Source: Eudorina sp. 2006-703-Eu-15 | Taxonomy: Eukaryota; Chlorophyta; Chlorophyceae; Chlamydomonadales; Volvocaceae | DNA: 64,000 nucleotides | Direction: 5' to 3' | Assembly (NCBI GenBank): GCA_003117195.1 | Contig: BDSI01000002.1 | Span: forward strand, 2,393,288 to 2,457,287 | Part shown: positions 42,920-56,406 of the stretch, piece after piece | How positions within the stretch are numbered: position 1 is the first letter of the stretch | How the letters are laid out: every line of letters begins with the position of its first letter | Made by a program: the position numbers and the translations under genes | Notes under the pieces: model-generated | Told to the model about the DNA's origin: nothing | The model's input: the letters and a program-made list of their open reading frames with translations, nothing else | Database searches by the model: none

Positions 42920-45207
42920 CCTTGGCAATCTGATTAATTATATAAACTCTAAACGCCGTTGAAGTATCATAGCTAATTGAAAGGGGATGCTACCAAGCTG
43001 AACCGTACATCCTTCGTGGGCGTACGGCAATGTTTCCGTTGTACTATCCCATCCATCATGATCCCCCGAGCATGGTGCGAGTGGGCCGGGGAAGATGCAG
43101 ACAGTGGGCCGGGGAAGATGCAGATATCCTGGACGAATTCCAGGTATGGGAAGGTCACTCTGGGGATGTCCGGGAGTTTGGCAGTGGTACTGACAAGCAC
43201 AGGCCCCACAGGCGGAGTCCATGCCTTAACCTTACGTGCAATTTTACAAGCCATTGCGGCAAATCGTGTCGCCACTGCCCCAGGACTCACGGTACATGGC
43301 CCCATTGTGCAAAAATCCCCACGCCTGCTTTTCTGATTGGTGATGGTTACAGCGGAACCCGACAACAGACCCTCAGTGCATCCCGCTCGCCTTGCCGTAT
43401 CCATACACGCGCCGCAAACTGTGATCGTCCTTACAGTGCACGTGCGGCGAGGACTCTTCCCCCCTAAGTGGGGCAGTACGCGCACACAAAGAGAGGCAAT
43501 AACCTCAGTACTTCATGCCCGACCATGTCCCAAAACAGCACAGCACAGCAAGAGTTCTTGCGCCCGTCAACCATGACACTCTCCCATCAGTCCAGACATG
43601 AACCTGGGCTGCGGAAGACGCAGGCCGAACCGAGCTCAACAGCATTTCCCGGCCAAATACCAACATGAGAACCTTGCCTAGAAAACTGAAACGAATCGAG
43701 CAACACCTGATATGAGGGCGGCGACCACAGCCAGCTGCGCCCTGCTACATGCGCTCCTTCTGAGAGGCCCCACACGTGACACTGGCAGGGAGCACTGCTA
43801 TCGCCGCACCCCAAGGGGGCACCCCACAGCAGCCGCATGCGAACCGACAGATACGGTACACCACCCGCCGGTGGGGCCCGGGAGTGGGGCCTTGGATGGC
43901 ATTACCATCGCCCGGGTTGCCGCCCGGCCTATGCCCCAACCGGTAACGACAGCCCCTCGCGATTTTACGCCGCCGCCCCTACCCTTTTGGAAACCAGCAA
44001 GCCTTCTTGGCGCGCACGGCGCTTTCGTGTCGAAAGCACAGGTGCCGCTGTGTCACGTTTTGTTTTCTGGCCGACCAAGCGACCTGCCGTCCACCTACCC
44101 GTCACCCACGACTGTCACAGATCCTGACCAGAAGCAGCCCACTGACAGATGAGCTCCTGGTAGGAGAATTAGTCGTGAGGCGCCACACAGCCGTAAAACA
44201 TCACCACAGGAAACCAGCCTCCTGGGTTGGAGGCGACCACCCTCGTGCCGAGGACGCGGCGACGTCGCACCCCATGGAACCCAAACCTCATCGATGGCAG
44301 TGCTCACTTCCTTCCTCCAACTCGAACCAACCCTCCCGGCTCGATTCGGCCGACTATCGCAACTGGGCAACTTCAACATCAGCAACTACATAATTAAACC
44401 TGCGCATCTCAACACTCGCGACATACGAATCCTGCATAAAGGCCTTAAAAGTGGAGAAGGTTTCCGTAGCCTTCGCGATGCTGGGATGACATGGGAAAGA
44501 CCTGGACCTGACACCGGCGTTCGGTGTTGCGTCTTGTGGGCGGAGCGGACACGGCTGTCGGGCGTTCCGGAAAGGCGCACACTCCCTCAAGTGACATGGC
44601 GTCGCGGCTGGTCGGGCCCCAGACGGGGCATGGATTGAGCATCCATCCCTAGAAAATCGCCACAACAAGAAAACCACGGCTAAGCTGCACCTGGGTACCC
44701 AAAAATGCTTCACATGCAGATCACATGCCTTCGATGCTTTTATGGCCTGCCACAGACGCCTAACTGCACACGTGCACGCTCTGACCACATACTTAAGTGC
44801 ATCACGTGCGTCATACAATCAGAAAGGAATCATCTCCCACATGCCACCCTACTGCGCGCAATGCTGTGAAGCGGCGTGGTAAATCCTGCCGCCGGTTGAC
44901 AGCACTCCGCGCCTCGTCGTTGCCGTGGACCCACATTCAAGCACAACCATCCTGGACACTGCTGCAACTAAGCCACAACAAGTATACCTGCAAAGAATCA
45001 CGGAGATCATCAAACAGTGATCATCAAACATATAACGTGCTGTATAACACCGCGCACGCACCGGAACAGAGGCACATGACAGCATTGTATTCCAGTACTG
45101 CAGGTGCAGCGTATCCTTAACATCACAGTATAGCAGGCTGGTCGCCTCGTACGGCCACTCTCCGCTTTCCGGGCTGCCTCGGCCTCCAACCTGGTGCGCA
45201 CACGGCT
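42920..45207. other. Intergenic region, no gene supported
   Basis: Upstream of the SR gene and downstream of the coiled-coil gene, both minus strand. It contains a 23-base tandem duplication (GTGGGCCGGGGAAGATGCAG) at about 43081-43125 and minus-strand TGTAA at 43431-43435. Short open frames on both strands lack splice or domain support; part may be 3' UTR of the coiled-coil gene. Confidence -1.
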
Positions 45208-47570
45208 TCAGACGTGGCTCTGACCCGGCCGCGATCCGCCCTTCTTGGGCGTGCACACCGGGCTGCCCAGCGAAATGTTGCACCATTCCCCGCCGTCCTG
45301 CGCGCATCCCACCGCCGCCATCCCAGCGGACGGCACGGCGCCAACGGATCCTCCACCTGCTGCACTGTCGCACCCGCCCGCGTCACTGGCGCCGCGCGGA
45401 AGCGCGCTGCCGCCAGCTCGCAGCAGCCGCGAGCGGTCCGCGACCCGGAGAGGTCCACAGGGCCAGGGCGCCGGGTGCGGATGCGGGCCGCACCGGCAGC
45501 CCCCGATGGGTGCACTGTAAGCAGCCGCCAGAAGGTGCTGGAACTCAGCAGCCGTCGTGGCGGGACGCACGGCGGCACTCCTGGTTGCCGAAAGCCGCAA
45601 GGGAGGCAAGCCAGGTCCGCCCTGGGTGCCGTCCGGGTTCTGGGCAGTGGCGTGCGGACACGAGGGGTTGGGAGTCAGTCGCTGGGGAGGCACGGAGATG
45701 CAGACGGGACTCAACGCAGGAGGCAAGCAAGTGCCCCCCAGCTTGCGAGATACGGTGGTGGGTAAGTGGGACGCAAGGGCAAGCTACATTGCGCTGTGGC
45801 GCACTGCGACGTCTCACAGACAGTCTCCGCGGCAGCTCAGCTTCTGCCCGTCGGCGGGATATCTATCTATCTGCTAAATGAGGTCAAGCACCTCAGGAGC
45901 TCAGGTGTTTGCCCGCAGCCTCGGCATGGCGGACTCGCCCTCGAGGCGCCAAAACCAGACCAGGCAGTGCGCACGTCACCAAAGCTTTCAACGCGCCGCA
46001 GAGCCACGGTGTCGTCGAACGCCAAACATATGCAAAACCGCACGATTCACAATCCCACCCGCTGAGTACCCATGCCATAGGCAGCACCACCACCGCCCCC
46101 CAACCCGCTGCCGCGCTCGCCAGTTCAGACTCACCCAGCCGATGTTCCGCGCGAGGCCCGCGGGCACCCACACATCCGCCGTGAAGGCGCTCACCTCGCC
46201 ATGCGGCGGGTCAATGTGACCACCGCCAGGCGGCAGCAGTGCTCGCTCAGACTGCAGCGGCGACTGGACACCCGGGCCGAGGTTTGGCTGAGGGCTCCAG
46301 GCCGCTTGTGGACAGGCCCCTACGCCGCCGCCACAGCTGTCGACGGCTAGGCAAGCGCGTTGCAGCGGGCTCCCCGCGGCCCCACCCGTGGCGGTCCTTC
46401 GGGACTGGTGGTACGTCCGTTGAGCAGGCAGCTGCGGTGTGCCGTCAACAGGAGCACACCGGCATGGGGCCCCGCCCGCCTCGCAGCTGACGCCTCCGAC
46501 GCCAGTACCCCCCGCGGCACAGGCTGTCGAGTGCGGGCTGGAAGGGAGCGGGTTGCCACTCGGCAGTGCGGAGACTGGATGCCCGCATACAGGAACCTCA
46601 ACGTCGCCATACGCTAATGTTAGGTCATGGTCGCCTTGTGCGGGAGTATCGCCGTCTGGCCCATTGACAATCTGGCCGAGGGTGTTGGGCGGGTGGCACC
46701 GAAACGCTGCGCACGTGTCTGCATCCAAGCTTGCGGGCTGCAGTGATGGCTCGGCGCGCAAACTGACGAGCGCCGTCGTCACGCCCACGTCGGTGACGTC
46801 GCTGGGCTTCGGCCCGGAAGGTGTTGACTGCATGCTAAGCATCGCTTCCACATACACTGGGGAACGAAGCTCTCCGCCAGTGTCATCCTGCGGTCCAGGA
46901 ATGCTGCCGCATCGATGCATGGGTGTCGTGTCGAGCCATGCCTGCACCAGAGCCCTGCTGAACGCCTCCTGCTCGAACGCGGCTAGCTTTTCCCGCGCAT
47001 CCGCCAAGTGCATGGACAGCTCCCGTACTTGCTGCTCGAAGCCGCAGGCCCGAGCTTCGTGCGCTGCGGCCTCCGCCTCAACCACCCGCCTCGCACGACG
47101 TTCTGCATCGAGAATGCTGCGCAAGCGTTCATTTTCTTCTTCGAGAGCTATGACAAGTAAATCCTTACTGAAGGCGTCGGCAACCTTCGTTGAGAGCGGA
47201 CTGCCTCGGGTATCGTCGCAGTGGCTTGGGCTGCCCAAGCAGCCAGCCGCTGAAGATCTGCATAATTGCTGAGGTCCGCGGCTGTTTCGCCAAGGTTGCG
47301 GCGGTGCTGAAGGAGTGGCCACGAAAGGGCTTGAAATTGCGTCCCTTCGAGAGCTGCACATTATGTCAGCGGAATCCAGGGGAAACTGAGCCTCAATGAC
47401 AAACAAATTTGAATTAATGCCTACCACTAAAGGTGACGAGAATCTTACATGTTTGGAGTGTCACAGTTCTCCGAACCGCCCAACTGCTCCACCTCCGACA
47501 ACTTCAGCGCTTTCTCCTTCAACTCAATTTCACAAAAATGTTGATGAAAACTAGCACGCAAGAGGTCCAT
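45208..47570 (-). CDS. Coiled-coil protein of unknown function
   Basis: Not recognised. Three exons in reading order, 47570-47449, 47353-46135 and 45639-45208, join in phase and give 590 residues. The start (MDLLRASFHQHFCEIELKEK) is the first ATG of a short first exon with donor AACAT/GTAAGA. Residues ~90-165 form a strong coiled coil (DLLVIALEEENERLRSILD, VVEAEAAAHEARACGFEQQV, REKLAAFEQEAFSRALVQAW). The rest is Ser/Pro/Gly/Ala-rich and probably disordered, with a short ordered-looking piece FTADVWVPAGLARNIGW before the second donor. The last exon ends near CNISLGSPVCTPKKGG. Base and codon use match neighbouring genes. The third exon is less certain than the first two. Confidence -1.
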
Positions 47571-48408
47571 CCTGAATACTACGCGAGCTAAACGGTATTC
47601 TATTCAAATTGCCGACCCTGCGTTTTGGTATCGGCCAGTGCAAAAATAACAGGCGATAACAGCGCCCTCACATGCATATCATGCAGAAAGTCTTCAGCAA
47701 TGCGGTTTGTAGAGTTTTGCCTTCAAATGGCAGCGTAGGCATACGAAGGGCAGCGCAGGCAGACCGGTTGAACCGCTGCAAAATACTTAATAATGCGACG
47801 ACACGGCGCAGGGTGCTGGACCATGACGCTGCAGAGGTTTCTGCACTTCGCATTGACTCGCCTTTCAAGGAACATGCAGCTTCCAGGCCCGGCTGTACCT
47901 CGTACTACCGGTACACGGGCACTGACGCATAATCGTCTTTCTCATGCAAAGATTGAAGGCATCGATCCCAATATCCCAAATTCTATTTCCTCCGTGCCAC
48001 CTGCTTGTTTTGCGCTGACTCGTTTTCCGTCCGAACGAAACGACATCTTCACCTGACTGCACACATCATACATGACACGATGTAATGACTTACATCGCGT
48101 AAAAAACCTCCCTCTCGCGACGACCATCTAACTAGCCTGGCGCTAGATATCGACAGGAGTCCGACGTGCCCCGTGCCCCTTAATCCGCACTCAGGTTACC
48201 TGCCACATGCCCATCGACAAAACCCTGTCTGAGCTATGGCACATTGCCATCTGCATGCACCGCTGGGCCGCAACAACGCCACCGGTCGCGCGCCCCCAGC
48301 CAGCCCGCTCCCGGTTCCCAGCCAACTTACTCCCCCACGTCCAGCACACCTGACGAGGCACAACCGCATATGCCGCGCGACCCAATACAGCCCGACCCCA
48401 CCTTACCC
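47571..48408. other. Intergenic region with inverted TGTAA hairpin
   Basis: Upstream of the coiled-coil gene and downstream of the F-box/LRR gene, relatively AT-rich. At 48079-48096 a perfect inverted repeat, GATGTAA-TGAC-TTACATC, puts a TGTAA signal on each strand. The minus copy is about 315 bases past the LRR stop. Confidence -1.
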
Positions 48409-51400
48409 CTAGGGCTCCCTCCCCGCTCCGGCCCGCTCCCCGCCTCCCCCGGGCCCCGCCCCAGCTCCGGCCCTGCCCACACCCGCACCAACCTGCTCAT
48501 CCTGCGCCCCCGCCGGCTCCCCAAACTCATCCGCCAACGACACGGGCATCAACACCGTCGCCTCGTGGTCCACGGCCACATCCCTCCCCGCCGCCGCCAG
48601 CGCCGCGCCCAGCTGCCTGCAGGCGTCCTTCCCCACGCCCGCGCACTCACTGACCGCCAGCAGGGTGACGTGGGGCAGCTGCAGCGCCACCTGCAGCCCC
48701 GCCGGCGTCAGCGCGGGCATGCAGCGCAGCTCCAGGTGCTCCAGGCTGTCCGCGAGCGCAACCAGGCTCTAGGGGGGCAAGGGCAGGCCGCGTGCATGCG
48801 GGGCAGTGGGCCGGGGGGCAGGAGGGGTACCGTAATGGCGCACGGGTAGGGGGGGCCGGGGAGGAGGGCGGTCTCATCAGCCCTCGACGCGTGAGACAAA
48901 CCACCCTCCACAGCTGCGCCTGGTCCATACCACCACGAGACAACGCGGGGGTTGGGGTGGGGGCCCGGAAGGCGCGACGCACCAGATGGGAGTATACAGC
49001 AGTCGGGCGCCACAAGGCCCGTCGGGTTCGAACCCTCGCGGTGCCGCCGCCCAACGTCGCACCCTGTCCGGTACTCCGGTTCACCTTGGCCGTGAAACCC
49101 GCACGGTTTCACGGCCCCCTCCCCTCACAGAGGGCAGCTCCGTACCCTGCCCAAAACGACGACTGCGACGCTTCAGTCGGGTTCGACGATTATGGACACG
49201 GTGGCCGGCCGCGGTTCGCCGCCTCCACGCGCCTGCCACGCCGCACCTGCAGACCGTCGTCGTGCACGTTCGGCAGCCGCGACAGCACCAGCGTGCGCAG
49301 CCTCCTCAGCTGCCCCGCGACCTCCCCCACGAACGCGTCCGACACCCCCGACGTGTCCAGCAGCAGCAGCTGCTCCAGGCCGGGGGTGGCGCGTAACGCG
49401 GCCGCCGCCGCGTCCGTCAACAGGACGCAGCCCTCCAGCTGCAGGGCCGCCAGAGACGGCAGGGAGGGCATGAACTCCAGCACCTGGGCCGGCGCCGGGT
49501 TGACGTGCGAGCACCCGGGGCGGGGGCGGGGGAGGGGGGAGGGGGAGGGGGAGGGGGAGGGGGAAGCGGTCGGGTGAGGCGCGCAGTGTTGTGGAAACCC
49601 GCTGTCGGGGAACGACATGGCACGGTACGCGGGGGGCTTCCGCGGCTGCGCGCGGGATGCGATATGCCGCCATTCGCGCGTTGTCACCTGCTCGGGGCTC
49701 CTGATGTGCGCATGTGTCCGTGACGGGGGTGACAGGAGAGGAGGGAACACAGGCGAGGAGGGAGAGCTCGCAGGACCCGGTAGGACGGCCCCCCGGCCCC
49801 CGCCCCATTAGCGGTATTTGACACACACGGGTGCTGCGCTGCGGTGTCGGGCCTGCTGCCCCGACACGCCGCCTCACGTGGCGGTGGCACCCCCACCAGA
49901 CACCCCTTCCTCAGCTCATGCCAGCCGCCCCTGCGCCTTGCTATGTTATGGAGAACGGCGGGGCCCGTTGGTGTGTGTGTAAGGTCGAACATCCGCGCAA
50001 CACCCTCTCCGACCCCTCTACCCGCACCCCGCACCCCTCCGCGCTCCACTCCCCCTCCCCGGCTGACCCAGATCCCGGACCGGCCCGCCAGACGCCCCAG
50101 CTCGTCTGGGCCTGTCTTCGCGTAACCGCCCCTCCCGGCCGCTCAGCTGCAACATGCCTACCAACTCCCTACAATCCCATCCCCTCCGGCTTCGGTTTTG
50201 CTATACAGCCCCCGGGCAGCTCCCTCACCTCGTTCTGGATAGCGGGGCAGTTGAGCACCAGCCGCCGCAGCCGGTCCGCCCGCTGCAGCTGCATCAGACC
50301 GCGCTCCAAAACCTGGAAGACGAGCACGTTCTCCAGCGCCGGGAACAGCACGGAGAGCGGGACCAGGGGCTGCGGCTCCTCCGGCGGCGGCATCGACAGC
50401 TCGTTCATGATCAGCGTGCGCAGGGTGGGCAGCACCGGCAACGCGGAGCCGCCGCCGCAGCCGCCACCACCACCACCGCCGCCGCCGCCGCCGCCGGCAG
50501 AACCCAACATCGCAGCTGCGAGGCCGGGCTCCTCCAACGCCGTGGGTATTCGAATGTCGTTGACCTGCGGGAGGCAGCACCGAGTGCGCCCACGCCGCCC
50601 AGTGTCGGATGCACATCGGGGCGCGGTCGTGCACCCAGGTGGGGTAGGGCGTGGTGGCATTTGAAAAAGCCCGACCCGAAACATCCACGACAAGGCGGGC
50701 AGCATGACTGACGGTAGCAACCAATGAGGCAACCCAGTGCTCGGCAGGACAAGGCAGGAAGGCATACAGGAAATTGTGCAGACACATCGGAATCGTGCAG
50801 ACACATCGAGTTTGGCAGACACATCGAGTTTGGCAGACACATCGAGTTTGGCAGACACATCGAGTTTGGCAGGCACATCGAGTTTGGCAGACACATCGAG
50901 TTTGGCAGACACATCGAAGTTGCGCTGCTGCCAGAGAAACGGTCCGGCGGCGAGGAGCCGGTGGCGGGAGGTTCGGGCGGTCACGCGGGCCGGTGCGGCA
51001 CCACCTGCATCATGGTCAGCCCCCTGCAGCTCGCCAGCACCGCCATCGCCCGCATGTCCAGCTCGAAGCACAGCGACAGCTCGCGCAGCCAGGGTGCCAA
51101 GCTGCCGGGCCGCAGGCCCGCGGCGGGCTGGGCGAGTGCATGCCACCTGCAGGCGGGACACCGGCGGGATACAGACGGGACAGCGGCGCCGCGCCGGCAG
51201 CCAGCGGCCCAGACAGCCCGAGGCGCACGTCAGCTGCGCGCTGGGAGGTCAGGGCCGGGAGGGGCCGAGGCGAGGCATGGAAGGATATGTTTGGGGGGCA
51301 GGTTGCTCTGCCGTTCTCGATCCGGATCAGGACACCCTCAGCCTACAAATCCCCGCATGCCCAGGGCTCCCATCGGTCCACAGGCGGCTCCATGAGTGCT

Positions 51401-54400
51401 GCATCATGTGCACCTGCTGCCCTCCCTGCGAGCCTGCGTCAGCTGCACACGTGGTGCCCGAGATGGCGCGACGAACCGGTAGGGCCGCCCCGCGCCGGCG
51501 ACTTCGGCGGGCCCCAGAGCCCGCGACACGTAACCCCGCCAGCACGCCGAGGCGCCCGGCCGCCCTTCCTGTCCATCGGGCCACAGCTCCCCCATCTGGC
51601 CCGCCCACTCACCGGGAGCCGGTTTGGCGTGTGTCCCTTTCGATCCGCCCTCCCCCCCGACCCGCCCGCAGTTTGACTATGTCTACCAATTTCCTATGCA
51701 CCTGCCCCGCCCGCCCGCCCACTCACCACCCACCCGCCCACTCATCCCGCCCGCCCCACCCGCCCACTCATCCCGCCCGCCCACTCACCACCCACCCGCC
51801 CACTCATCCCGGCCCCCCACTCACCAGCCCAACGACCTCAGGGCCGGTAGGTGCGGCAATGGCCCCGGGTCGCTGTCCGCGAAGCCCGGCGCCAGCTCCA
51901 CACGCAACCCCGTCAGGCCCGTCAGCGCGGCCAGCGGTGCCAGCCGCTGGTTGTCCCCGGTGGCGCCGCTGAGCGTGAGGCTGACCAGGCTTGTGAGGCC
52001 CGTCAGGGCGGCGTACCTGCGGGGCAACAACGGAGCGAACAGGGGGTATAGGAAATTGGTGGACAGTTGTGGCGAAAGGGGGGGGAGCCGCGTGGTGGCA
52101 GGGAGCAGGGACCGTGACCGACGGGCCGCAGCGGGGTCCGATCGACTGGGGCGCTCAACCCTGTGGAGTGACCGCGGAAAGGACTGCGTGGTGTGTGCGA
52201 GTGAGTGGGTGGGTGGGTGGGTGGGCGAGTGGAGTGGGTGGGTGAGTCCGAGCGGGCGTGAGGTGATCCGGAGACGCAGTGTTGGAAGCCCGCGCGGTGG
52301 GGCCGTCCCGAGTACCGTGCGTCTTTGGTGGCGCCACGCCTGGCGGTGGCACGGTTCACGGCATCGTGCAGCCCTACCCGCCCGCGCATGCGGGCTACAG
52401 AGCCGTGTGCTGTTGTGTTCCGGCAGTAGGCTCACCCAACATGCGCACACCGGGAATGCCAGGTGCAGCGCTACATCACTGCTGGGCGTGTGTTTCGGCG
52501 AGGAACCCGGCCCGGACCTCTGGGCCTGTTCTTGGCGAGGAAACCCACGCACCCCGGAAAACCTGACCGCGCAACTCGGCCATAGGAACCGTCCAGAGGA
52601 GCCCCCGAGGAAGTCCTCGCGTTTACCAGACAGCAGCGTCGTGCATGTTCTAAGGGTCGCGCCATCTCGGCCCCTCCCCGCTTCCCAACCCAATCGTAGC
52701 CCCGGGCCTCCCGCGCCTCCCTGGACTCACCCCGCCCGCGACATCGCCCCCGTGTTGCCCAGCACCAGCCGCTGCAGCCGCGGCAGACCCTGCCCCAGCA
52801 TCTGCGCCCCCGCGTCTGAGATCGCCCAGCCCTCCAGACACAGGTCCACGAGCGTCGACAGCCCCGCCACGGCGACCAGCGCGGCCTTCTGCTGCGGCGA
52901 GTCGGGCGGCACCGCGGGCGGCAGCGGCGGGAGCGACAGGCTCGCCACCGCCGTCAGCGTCGCCGCCAGGCCGCACAGGCAGCGCAGCGGTATGGAGGTG
53001 GTGCCCGGGAAGCGGACCTCCTGGCGAGCGCAAGCGCAAGGGGTGTAAGGGCCAGGAGGGTGAGGGCCAGGGCAAGGGCCAGGACAAGGGCGAGGTGGCG
53101 GGGTCCCGTACGGGCTGGTCCATGAGGTGCACGCCCGTGCGGCCTTGGGCGGGACCGCGCAGACGAGGGGTTGCCACAGCGCCCCTGAAACCATTCCCCC
53201 CCCCTCACCCCGCCCTGAAGCTGGGGCTGTTGCAACCCCCTCCTACCCATCCTCTGTTTCGGGTTTAGCTTCTTATTTCAATTTAACACCCATCCTCTGC
53301 CCACACGCTGGCCCACCCACCCACCCACCCACCCACCCACCCATCCAGCCTGCCTCCCTGCCAGCCTGCCTGCCAGCCTGCCTGCCTGAGTGCCTTCCTG
53401 CATGCCAGCCCCTTCCGCCCGGCCGTGTCTGCCCACGCGCACCTGCAGCCGCCCGAACACGCGCACGTTCATGAGGATGACCGCCAGGAAGCTAGCCTCG
53501 TGGTCCGGCTCCCAGGTCCATCGCTCGAACCACACGTAGACCAGTGAGGTCAGCTTCTGCAGCAGTCCGCTCGTCAGCAGCGACTCGCACTCCTCCACCT
53601 TCATCACCTGCGCCGCCCAGCCACGGACCGCACAGACAGGGGGTGCAACCTCCGCCCTCGGTCACAGCCCGGCTGGGCGGACCGGATGCAACTGGTTGGT
53701 CGCGCGGGGATGTGCCGCACATGACCGCAGGGGGGCATGTGAGGCTTGCGAAGGGCCTCGTGAGGCGGTTGGGGGGATGTCGCCTGGGGGAGGTCGCCTG
53801 GGCATCAGGCTCTTCACCCCAATCACCGCCCTCGGCAGCATCCAAGCAGGCACAAATGAATCTGGGTTTTGAAATGGCTGCTGGCTGCGTTCGGCCGGTC
53901 GTCGCCCCGTCCACGACACCGCGCCTCCACGACACCGCGCCGCTCAGTCCCAACGGCGCCAACGGTCACGACGGTCGACGGCGCTGCCCGGGCCCGAAGC
54001 AGTTGTGCCGGCACCCCCTACAGGGCGAGGGCCGGTGTGCCACCGTCCAGAAAACGTCCCCTCCGTTACCTCCCCCTAAGCGGTGACACACGCTGCAGCA
54101 CCCAACCCCGCGTGGCCCCTCGCCGGTGGCAGCTGCTTGGGAAGCCCCCAGGGCCCAGGCGTGCGCCTCCCGGGGCTCGGGTGCACGATATCGGGACGAT
54201 GAGCCCCTCTCCCCTCCCCCGCCCGGCGCGCTGCGGAGGTCCGGCCTGGCTGCGGAAGTCCGACCTAGCTGCGGAGGACCTTAACACGCGCCAACCCCAC
54301 AGACGATGAGTCGCTTTCAGTCCAGTTCCACCCTAGGTCCCTGGATGGAGTGGCCCCACAAGGACCTATAGATACGTCCCGAAAGGGTTTCCTGCTTTCC

Positions 54401-54607
54401 CCGGCGGTCCTGCTTGTCTGGCTCTCGTTGCCTGCAGCCGTCGACACCGAGTGCGCGCAACCCCCACCTCACCCAGCCGCTGGTGTAGGCATCCACCAGC
54501 TCGCGGGCCAGCTTGCAAGTGGTGCGGAAGGCGGGGAGCGCGGCATAGGGCAGGTGGCTGACGACGTTCGCCACCAGCTCCCTGGGTAGGTCCAGGAGAC
54601 CAGGTGC
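48409..54607 (-). CDS. F-box/leucine-rich-repeat protein (5' end missing)
   Basis: Probable SCF ubiquitin-ligase substrate receptor. Exons in reading order: 54607-54473, 53607-53443, 53020-52731, 52016-51825, 51146-51005, 50564-50229, 49483-49247 and 48768-48409, all in phase, at least 618 residues. The first exon holds an F-box (LLDLPRELVANVVSHLPYAA then LPAFRTTCKLARELVDAY). Later exons carry repeated leucine-rich units such as LSTLVDLCLEGWAISDAGAQ, LPRLQRLVLGNTG, LTSLVSLTLSGA, LAALQLEGCVLLTDAAAAAL, LEQLLLLDTSGVSDAFVGEV and LEHLELRCMPALTPAGL, the cysteine-containing style of FBXL/AMN1-type repeats. A Gly run interrupts one repeat near 50470-50505. The F-box exon follows an acceptor (CCTCCTCAG) and has no in-frame ATG of its own, so a short upstream exon with the start is missing. 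The substrate is unknown. Confidence -1.
50777..50928. repeat. 18-bp minisatellite, about 8 copies
   Basis: Head-to-tail copies of GCAGACACATCGAGTTTG without spacers, inside LRR intron 50565-51004. Being a multiple of three, it keeps frames open and mimics a repeat protein. Confidence -1.
51668..51705 (-). repeat. Intron-end motif A, donor-type (LRR gene)
   Basis: Gene sense CATAGGAAATTGGTAGACAT then AGTCAAACTGCGG, about 120 bases after the donor at 51824. A (CCCGCCCACTCA)n-like repeat fills the gap. Confidence -1.
52041..52070 (-). repeat. Intron-end motif A, acceptor side (LRR gene)
   Basis: Gene sense CAACTGTCCACCAATTTCCT then ATACCCCC, about 25 bases before the 3' splice site at 52017. 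Confidence -1.
53258..53290 (-). repeat. Intron-end motif B, donor-type (LRR gene)
   Basis: Gene sense GGTGTTAAATTGAAATAAGA then AGCTAAACCC, about 150 bases after the donor at 53442. Confidence -1.
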
Positions 54608-56406
54608 CTGAGGAGGCGAAGTTACATTCCCACCCGTGCGGCAAGGGGCCGGGGGAAAGCGCGTCACCGAGTGCTGGAGCGCTTTGATGGTTGGTATCGA
54701 GGGCAGGAGGGTGTATCCACAACCTGACCCAGCAAACAAGATGATGGGTCACGGTAATAGTCGTGGGATACAGCTGCAGGCCGAAGTCCGTAACTGTGGG
54801 TTCTGCGCTAAGCCGGTCGGCTGGGTGTACGACGTCCCCCGTGGCTGAGGAACAGCCAAGCTTCCAGAGTATACTTAACTGCTATCACTTCAAACCCAAC
54901 AACCATCGGACCATGATCGCTGTGTGCAGTTTATGTAAGGGATGCGACGCCAACTTCTCTGCCGGTGCACAAGACTGGTAATGGCGCCGGCAAACAAATC
55001 TCCACATTTTATGTGGGTAATGTATGGCAGAATTCATTTTCGTCGTTCGCAGTGGACTTACCGTTGCGTGTTTGGCGTTGTGTGCGCCCCGATGGTTCAC
55101 GGACAACATTGATTCAACGCGTCATGTATAAATATAGAGAGTGAAGTTGATGCTGGTGAGTCCTGAAAGTTGAAGTGCCTAACATTACAAAATTAGTGTT
55201 GGTTACTACGACAAATGTCTGTTCATTGAAACATTCCAGGGCGTACAGTGTATCTCATTTACGTGATACAGCTGTGCCGGAAAGGATCTTGCCTGTTGTG
55301 CCATATGCTTCACTTATCTCGCAGCGAAAAAACGATCCCGTCCTCCGCCTTGGCCCCAAGGCCCCATCAGCCCAAACGGACGGTTTCCCCCTTACCCCGT
55401 GCCTCACTTGTACAATTTCAAGCATCTCAGCCCCATGGGTGTTCCGCTATCCTGCTGTTCGGTTCGTCTCTAACCGAATTCTCTACCTGCTCACACTTTC
55501 TGCCCTGACCCAGAAGAAACTCCTGGCATGGCCATCACCAGCAAAAAATTTCAGCCGACATCTTGCACAGCCTGCACTTTGATTAGATCTCATTTGCTGG
55601 CGCTGGTTGGCATTCGTTAATAAATCCGGCCGTCGGACAAGCAATTCCAAACCTGAAAGAATATTGGATCTGCTCGTAAAAATCACCAAAGTTAATCGTA
55701 AGATTTGGGGTATGCCTTTTCAATGTCGCTGTCCTGACCGCTGAACCAGGTTGTCGCGCCAACCGACGTCGTGTGAGACATGCAGAAACGCCGCATCTAG
55801 CGTTAGCAGGCAAAGCAGGTATTGCGCAACAATCAATGCTCCCCGCCGAAGCAAAAGTCTCCGCTTTAGGATGCAGATAACAATGTACCGGATGACCTAT
55901 ATCGGCCACGACAAACTGCACCCCGAAAGCATGGGCCAGGTCGATGGTTTGCATCATTGTATAGAGCTAATTTAGCGTTTTGCAGCATGTGTCCTGAGGG
56001 CCCAAGATCGTGAATGGCCACAGAGGGCGGTGTTTGAAATCCTGGATACGGGTACGCTTTGACGTCCTGCAGATCGTCTCCTTCCAAACAGTCGTTCGAT
56101 ACACCACACATAAGACAGATTCTACTCATCATATCATCTTATGTATGCAAATTTATAGACTTGAGCTTGCTGCCGGCCCGACGTACCCGTACTGCTGATG
56201 AAGAAAATCAACTTGCCGGGCTTCTAAGGCCGTCCACATCATAATTCTGGTCAAAGATCTCAAGGTGATTTTCTTTTTCGTTCGAGCTATACATGCCCAC
56301 GCTGCGTAAATATTGTGCAGCTCCAAACGCTGCACCAGCGATGGGAACATTGCTGGAGCGTTGAAGCTTCTGTTGTCTGTGGATTGGCAGGCCTAGGCAG
56401 GCCTCC
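54608..56406. other. Divergent promoter region, AT-richer, no gene supported
   Basis: Between the F-box/LRR gene (minus) and the transportin gene (plus). The missing first LRR exon probably lies in its left part. The rest is noticeably less GC-rich and without convincing exons. Confidence -1.

Noticed and set aside
50777..50928. Regular direct repeats suggesting a CRISPR array
   Set aside because: The 18-base units are head-to-tail without spacers, inside an intron of a nuclear gene; it is a minisatellite.
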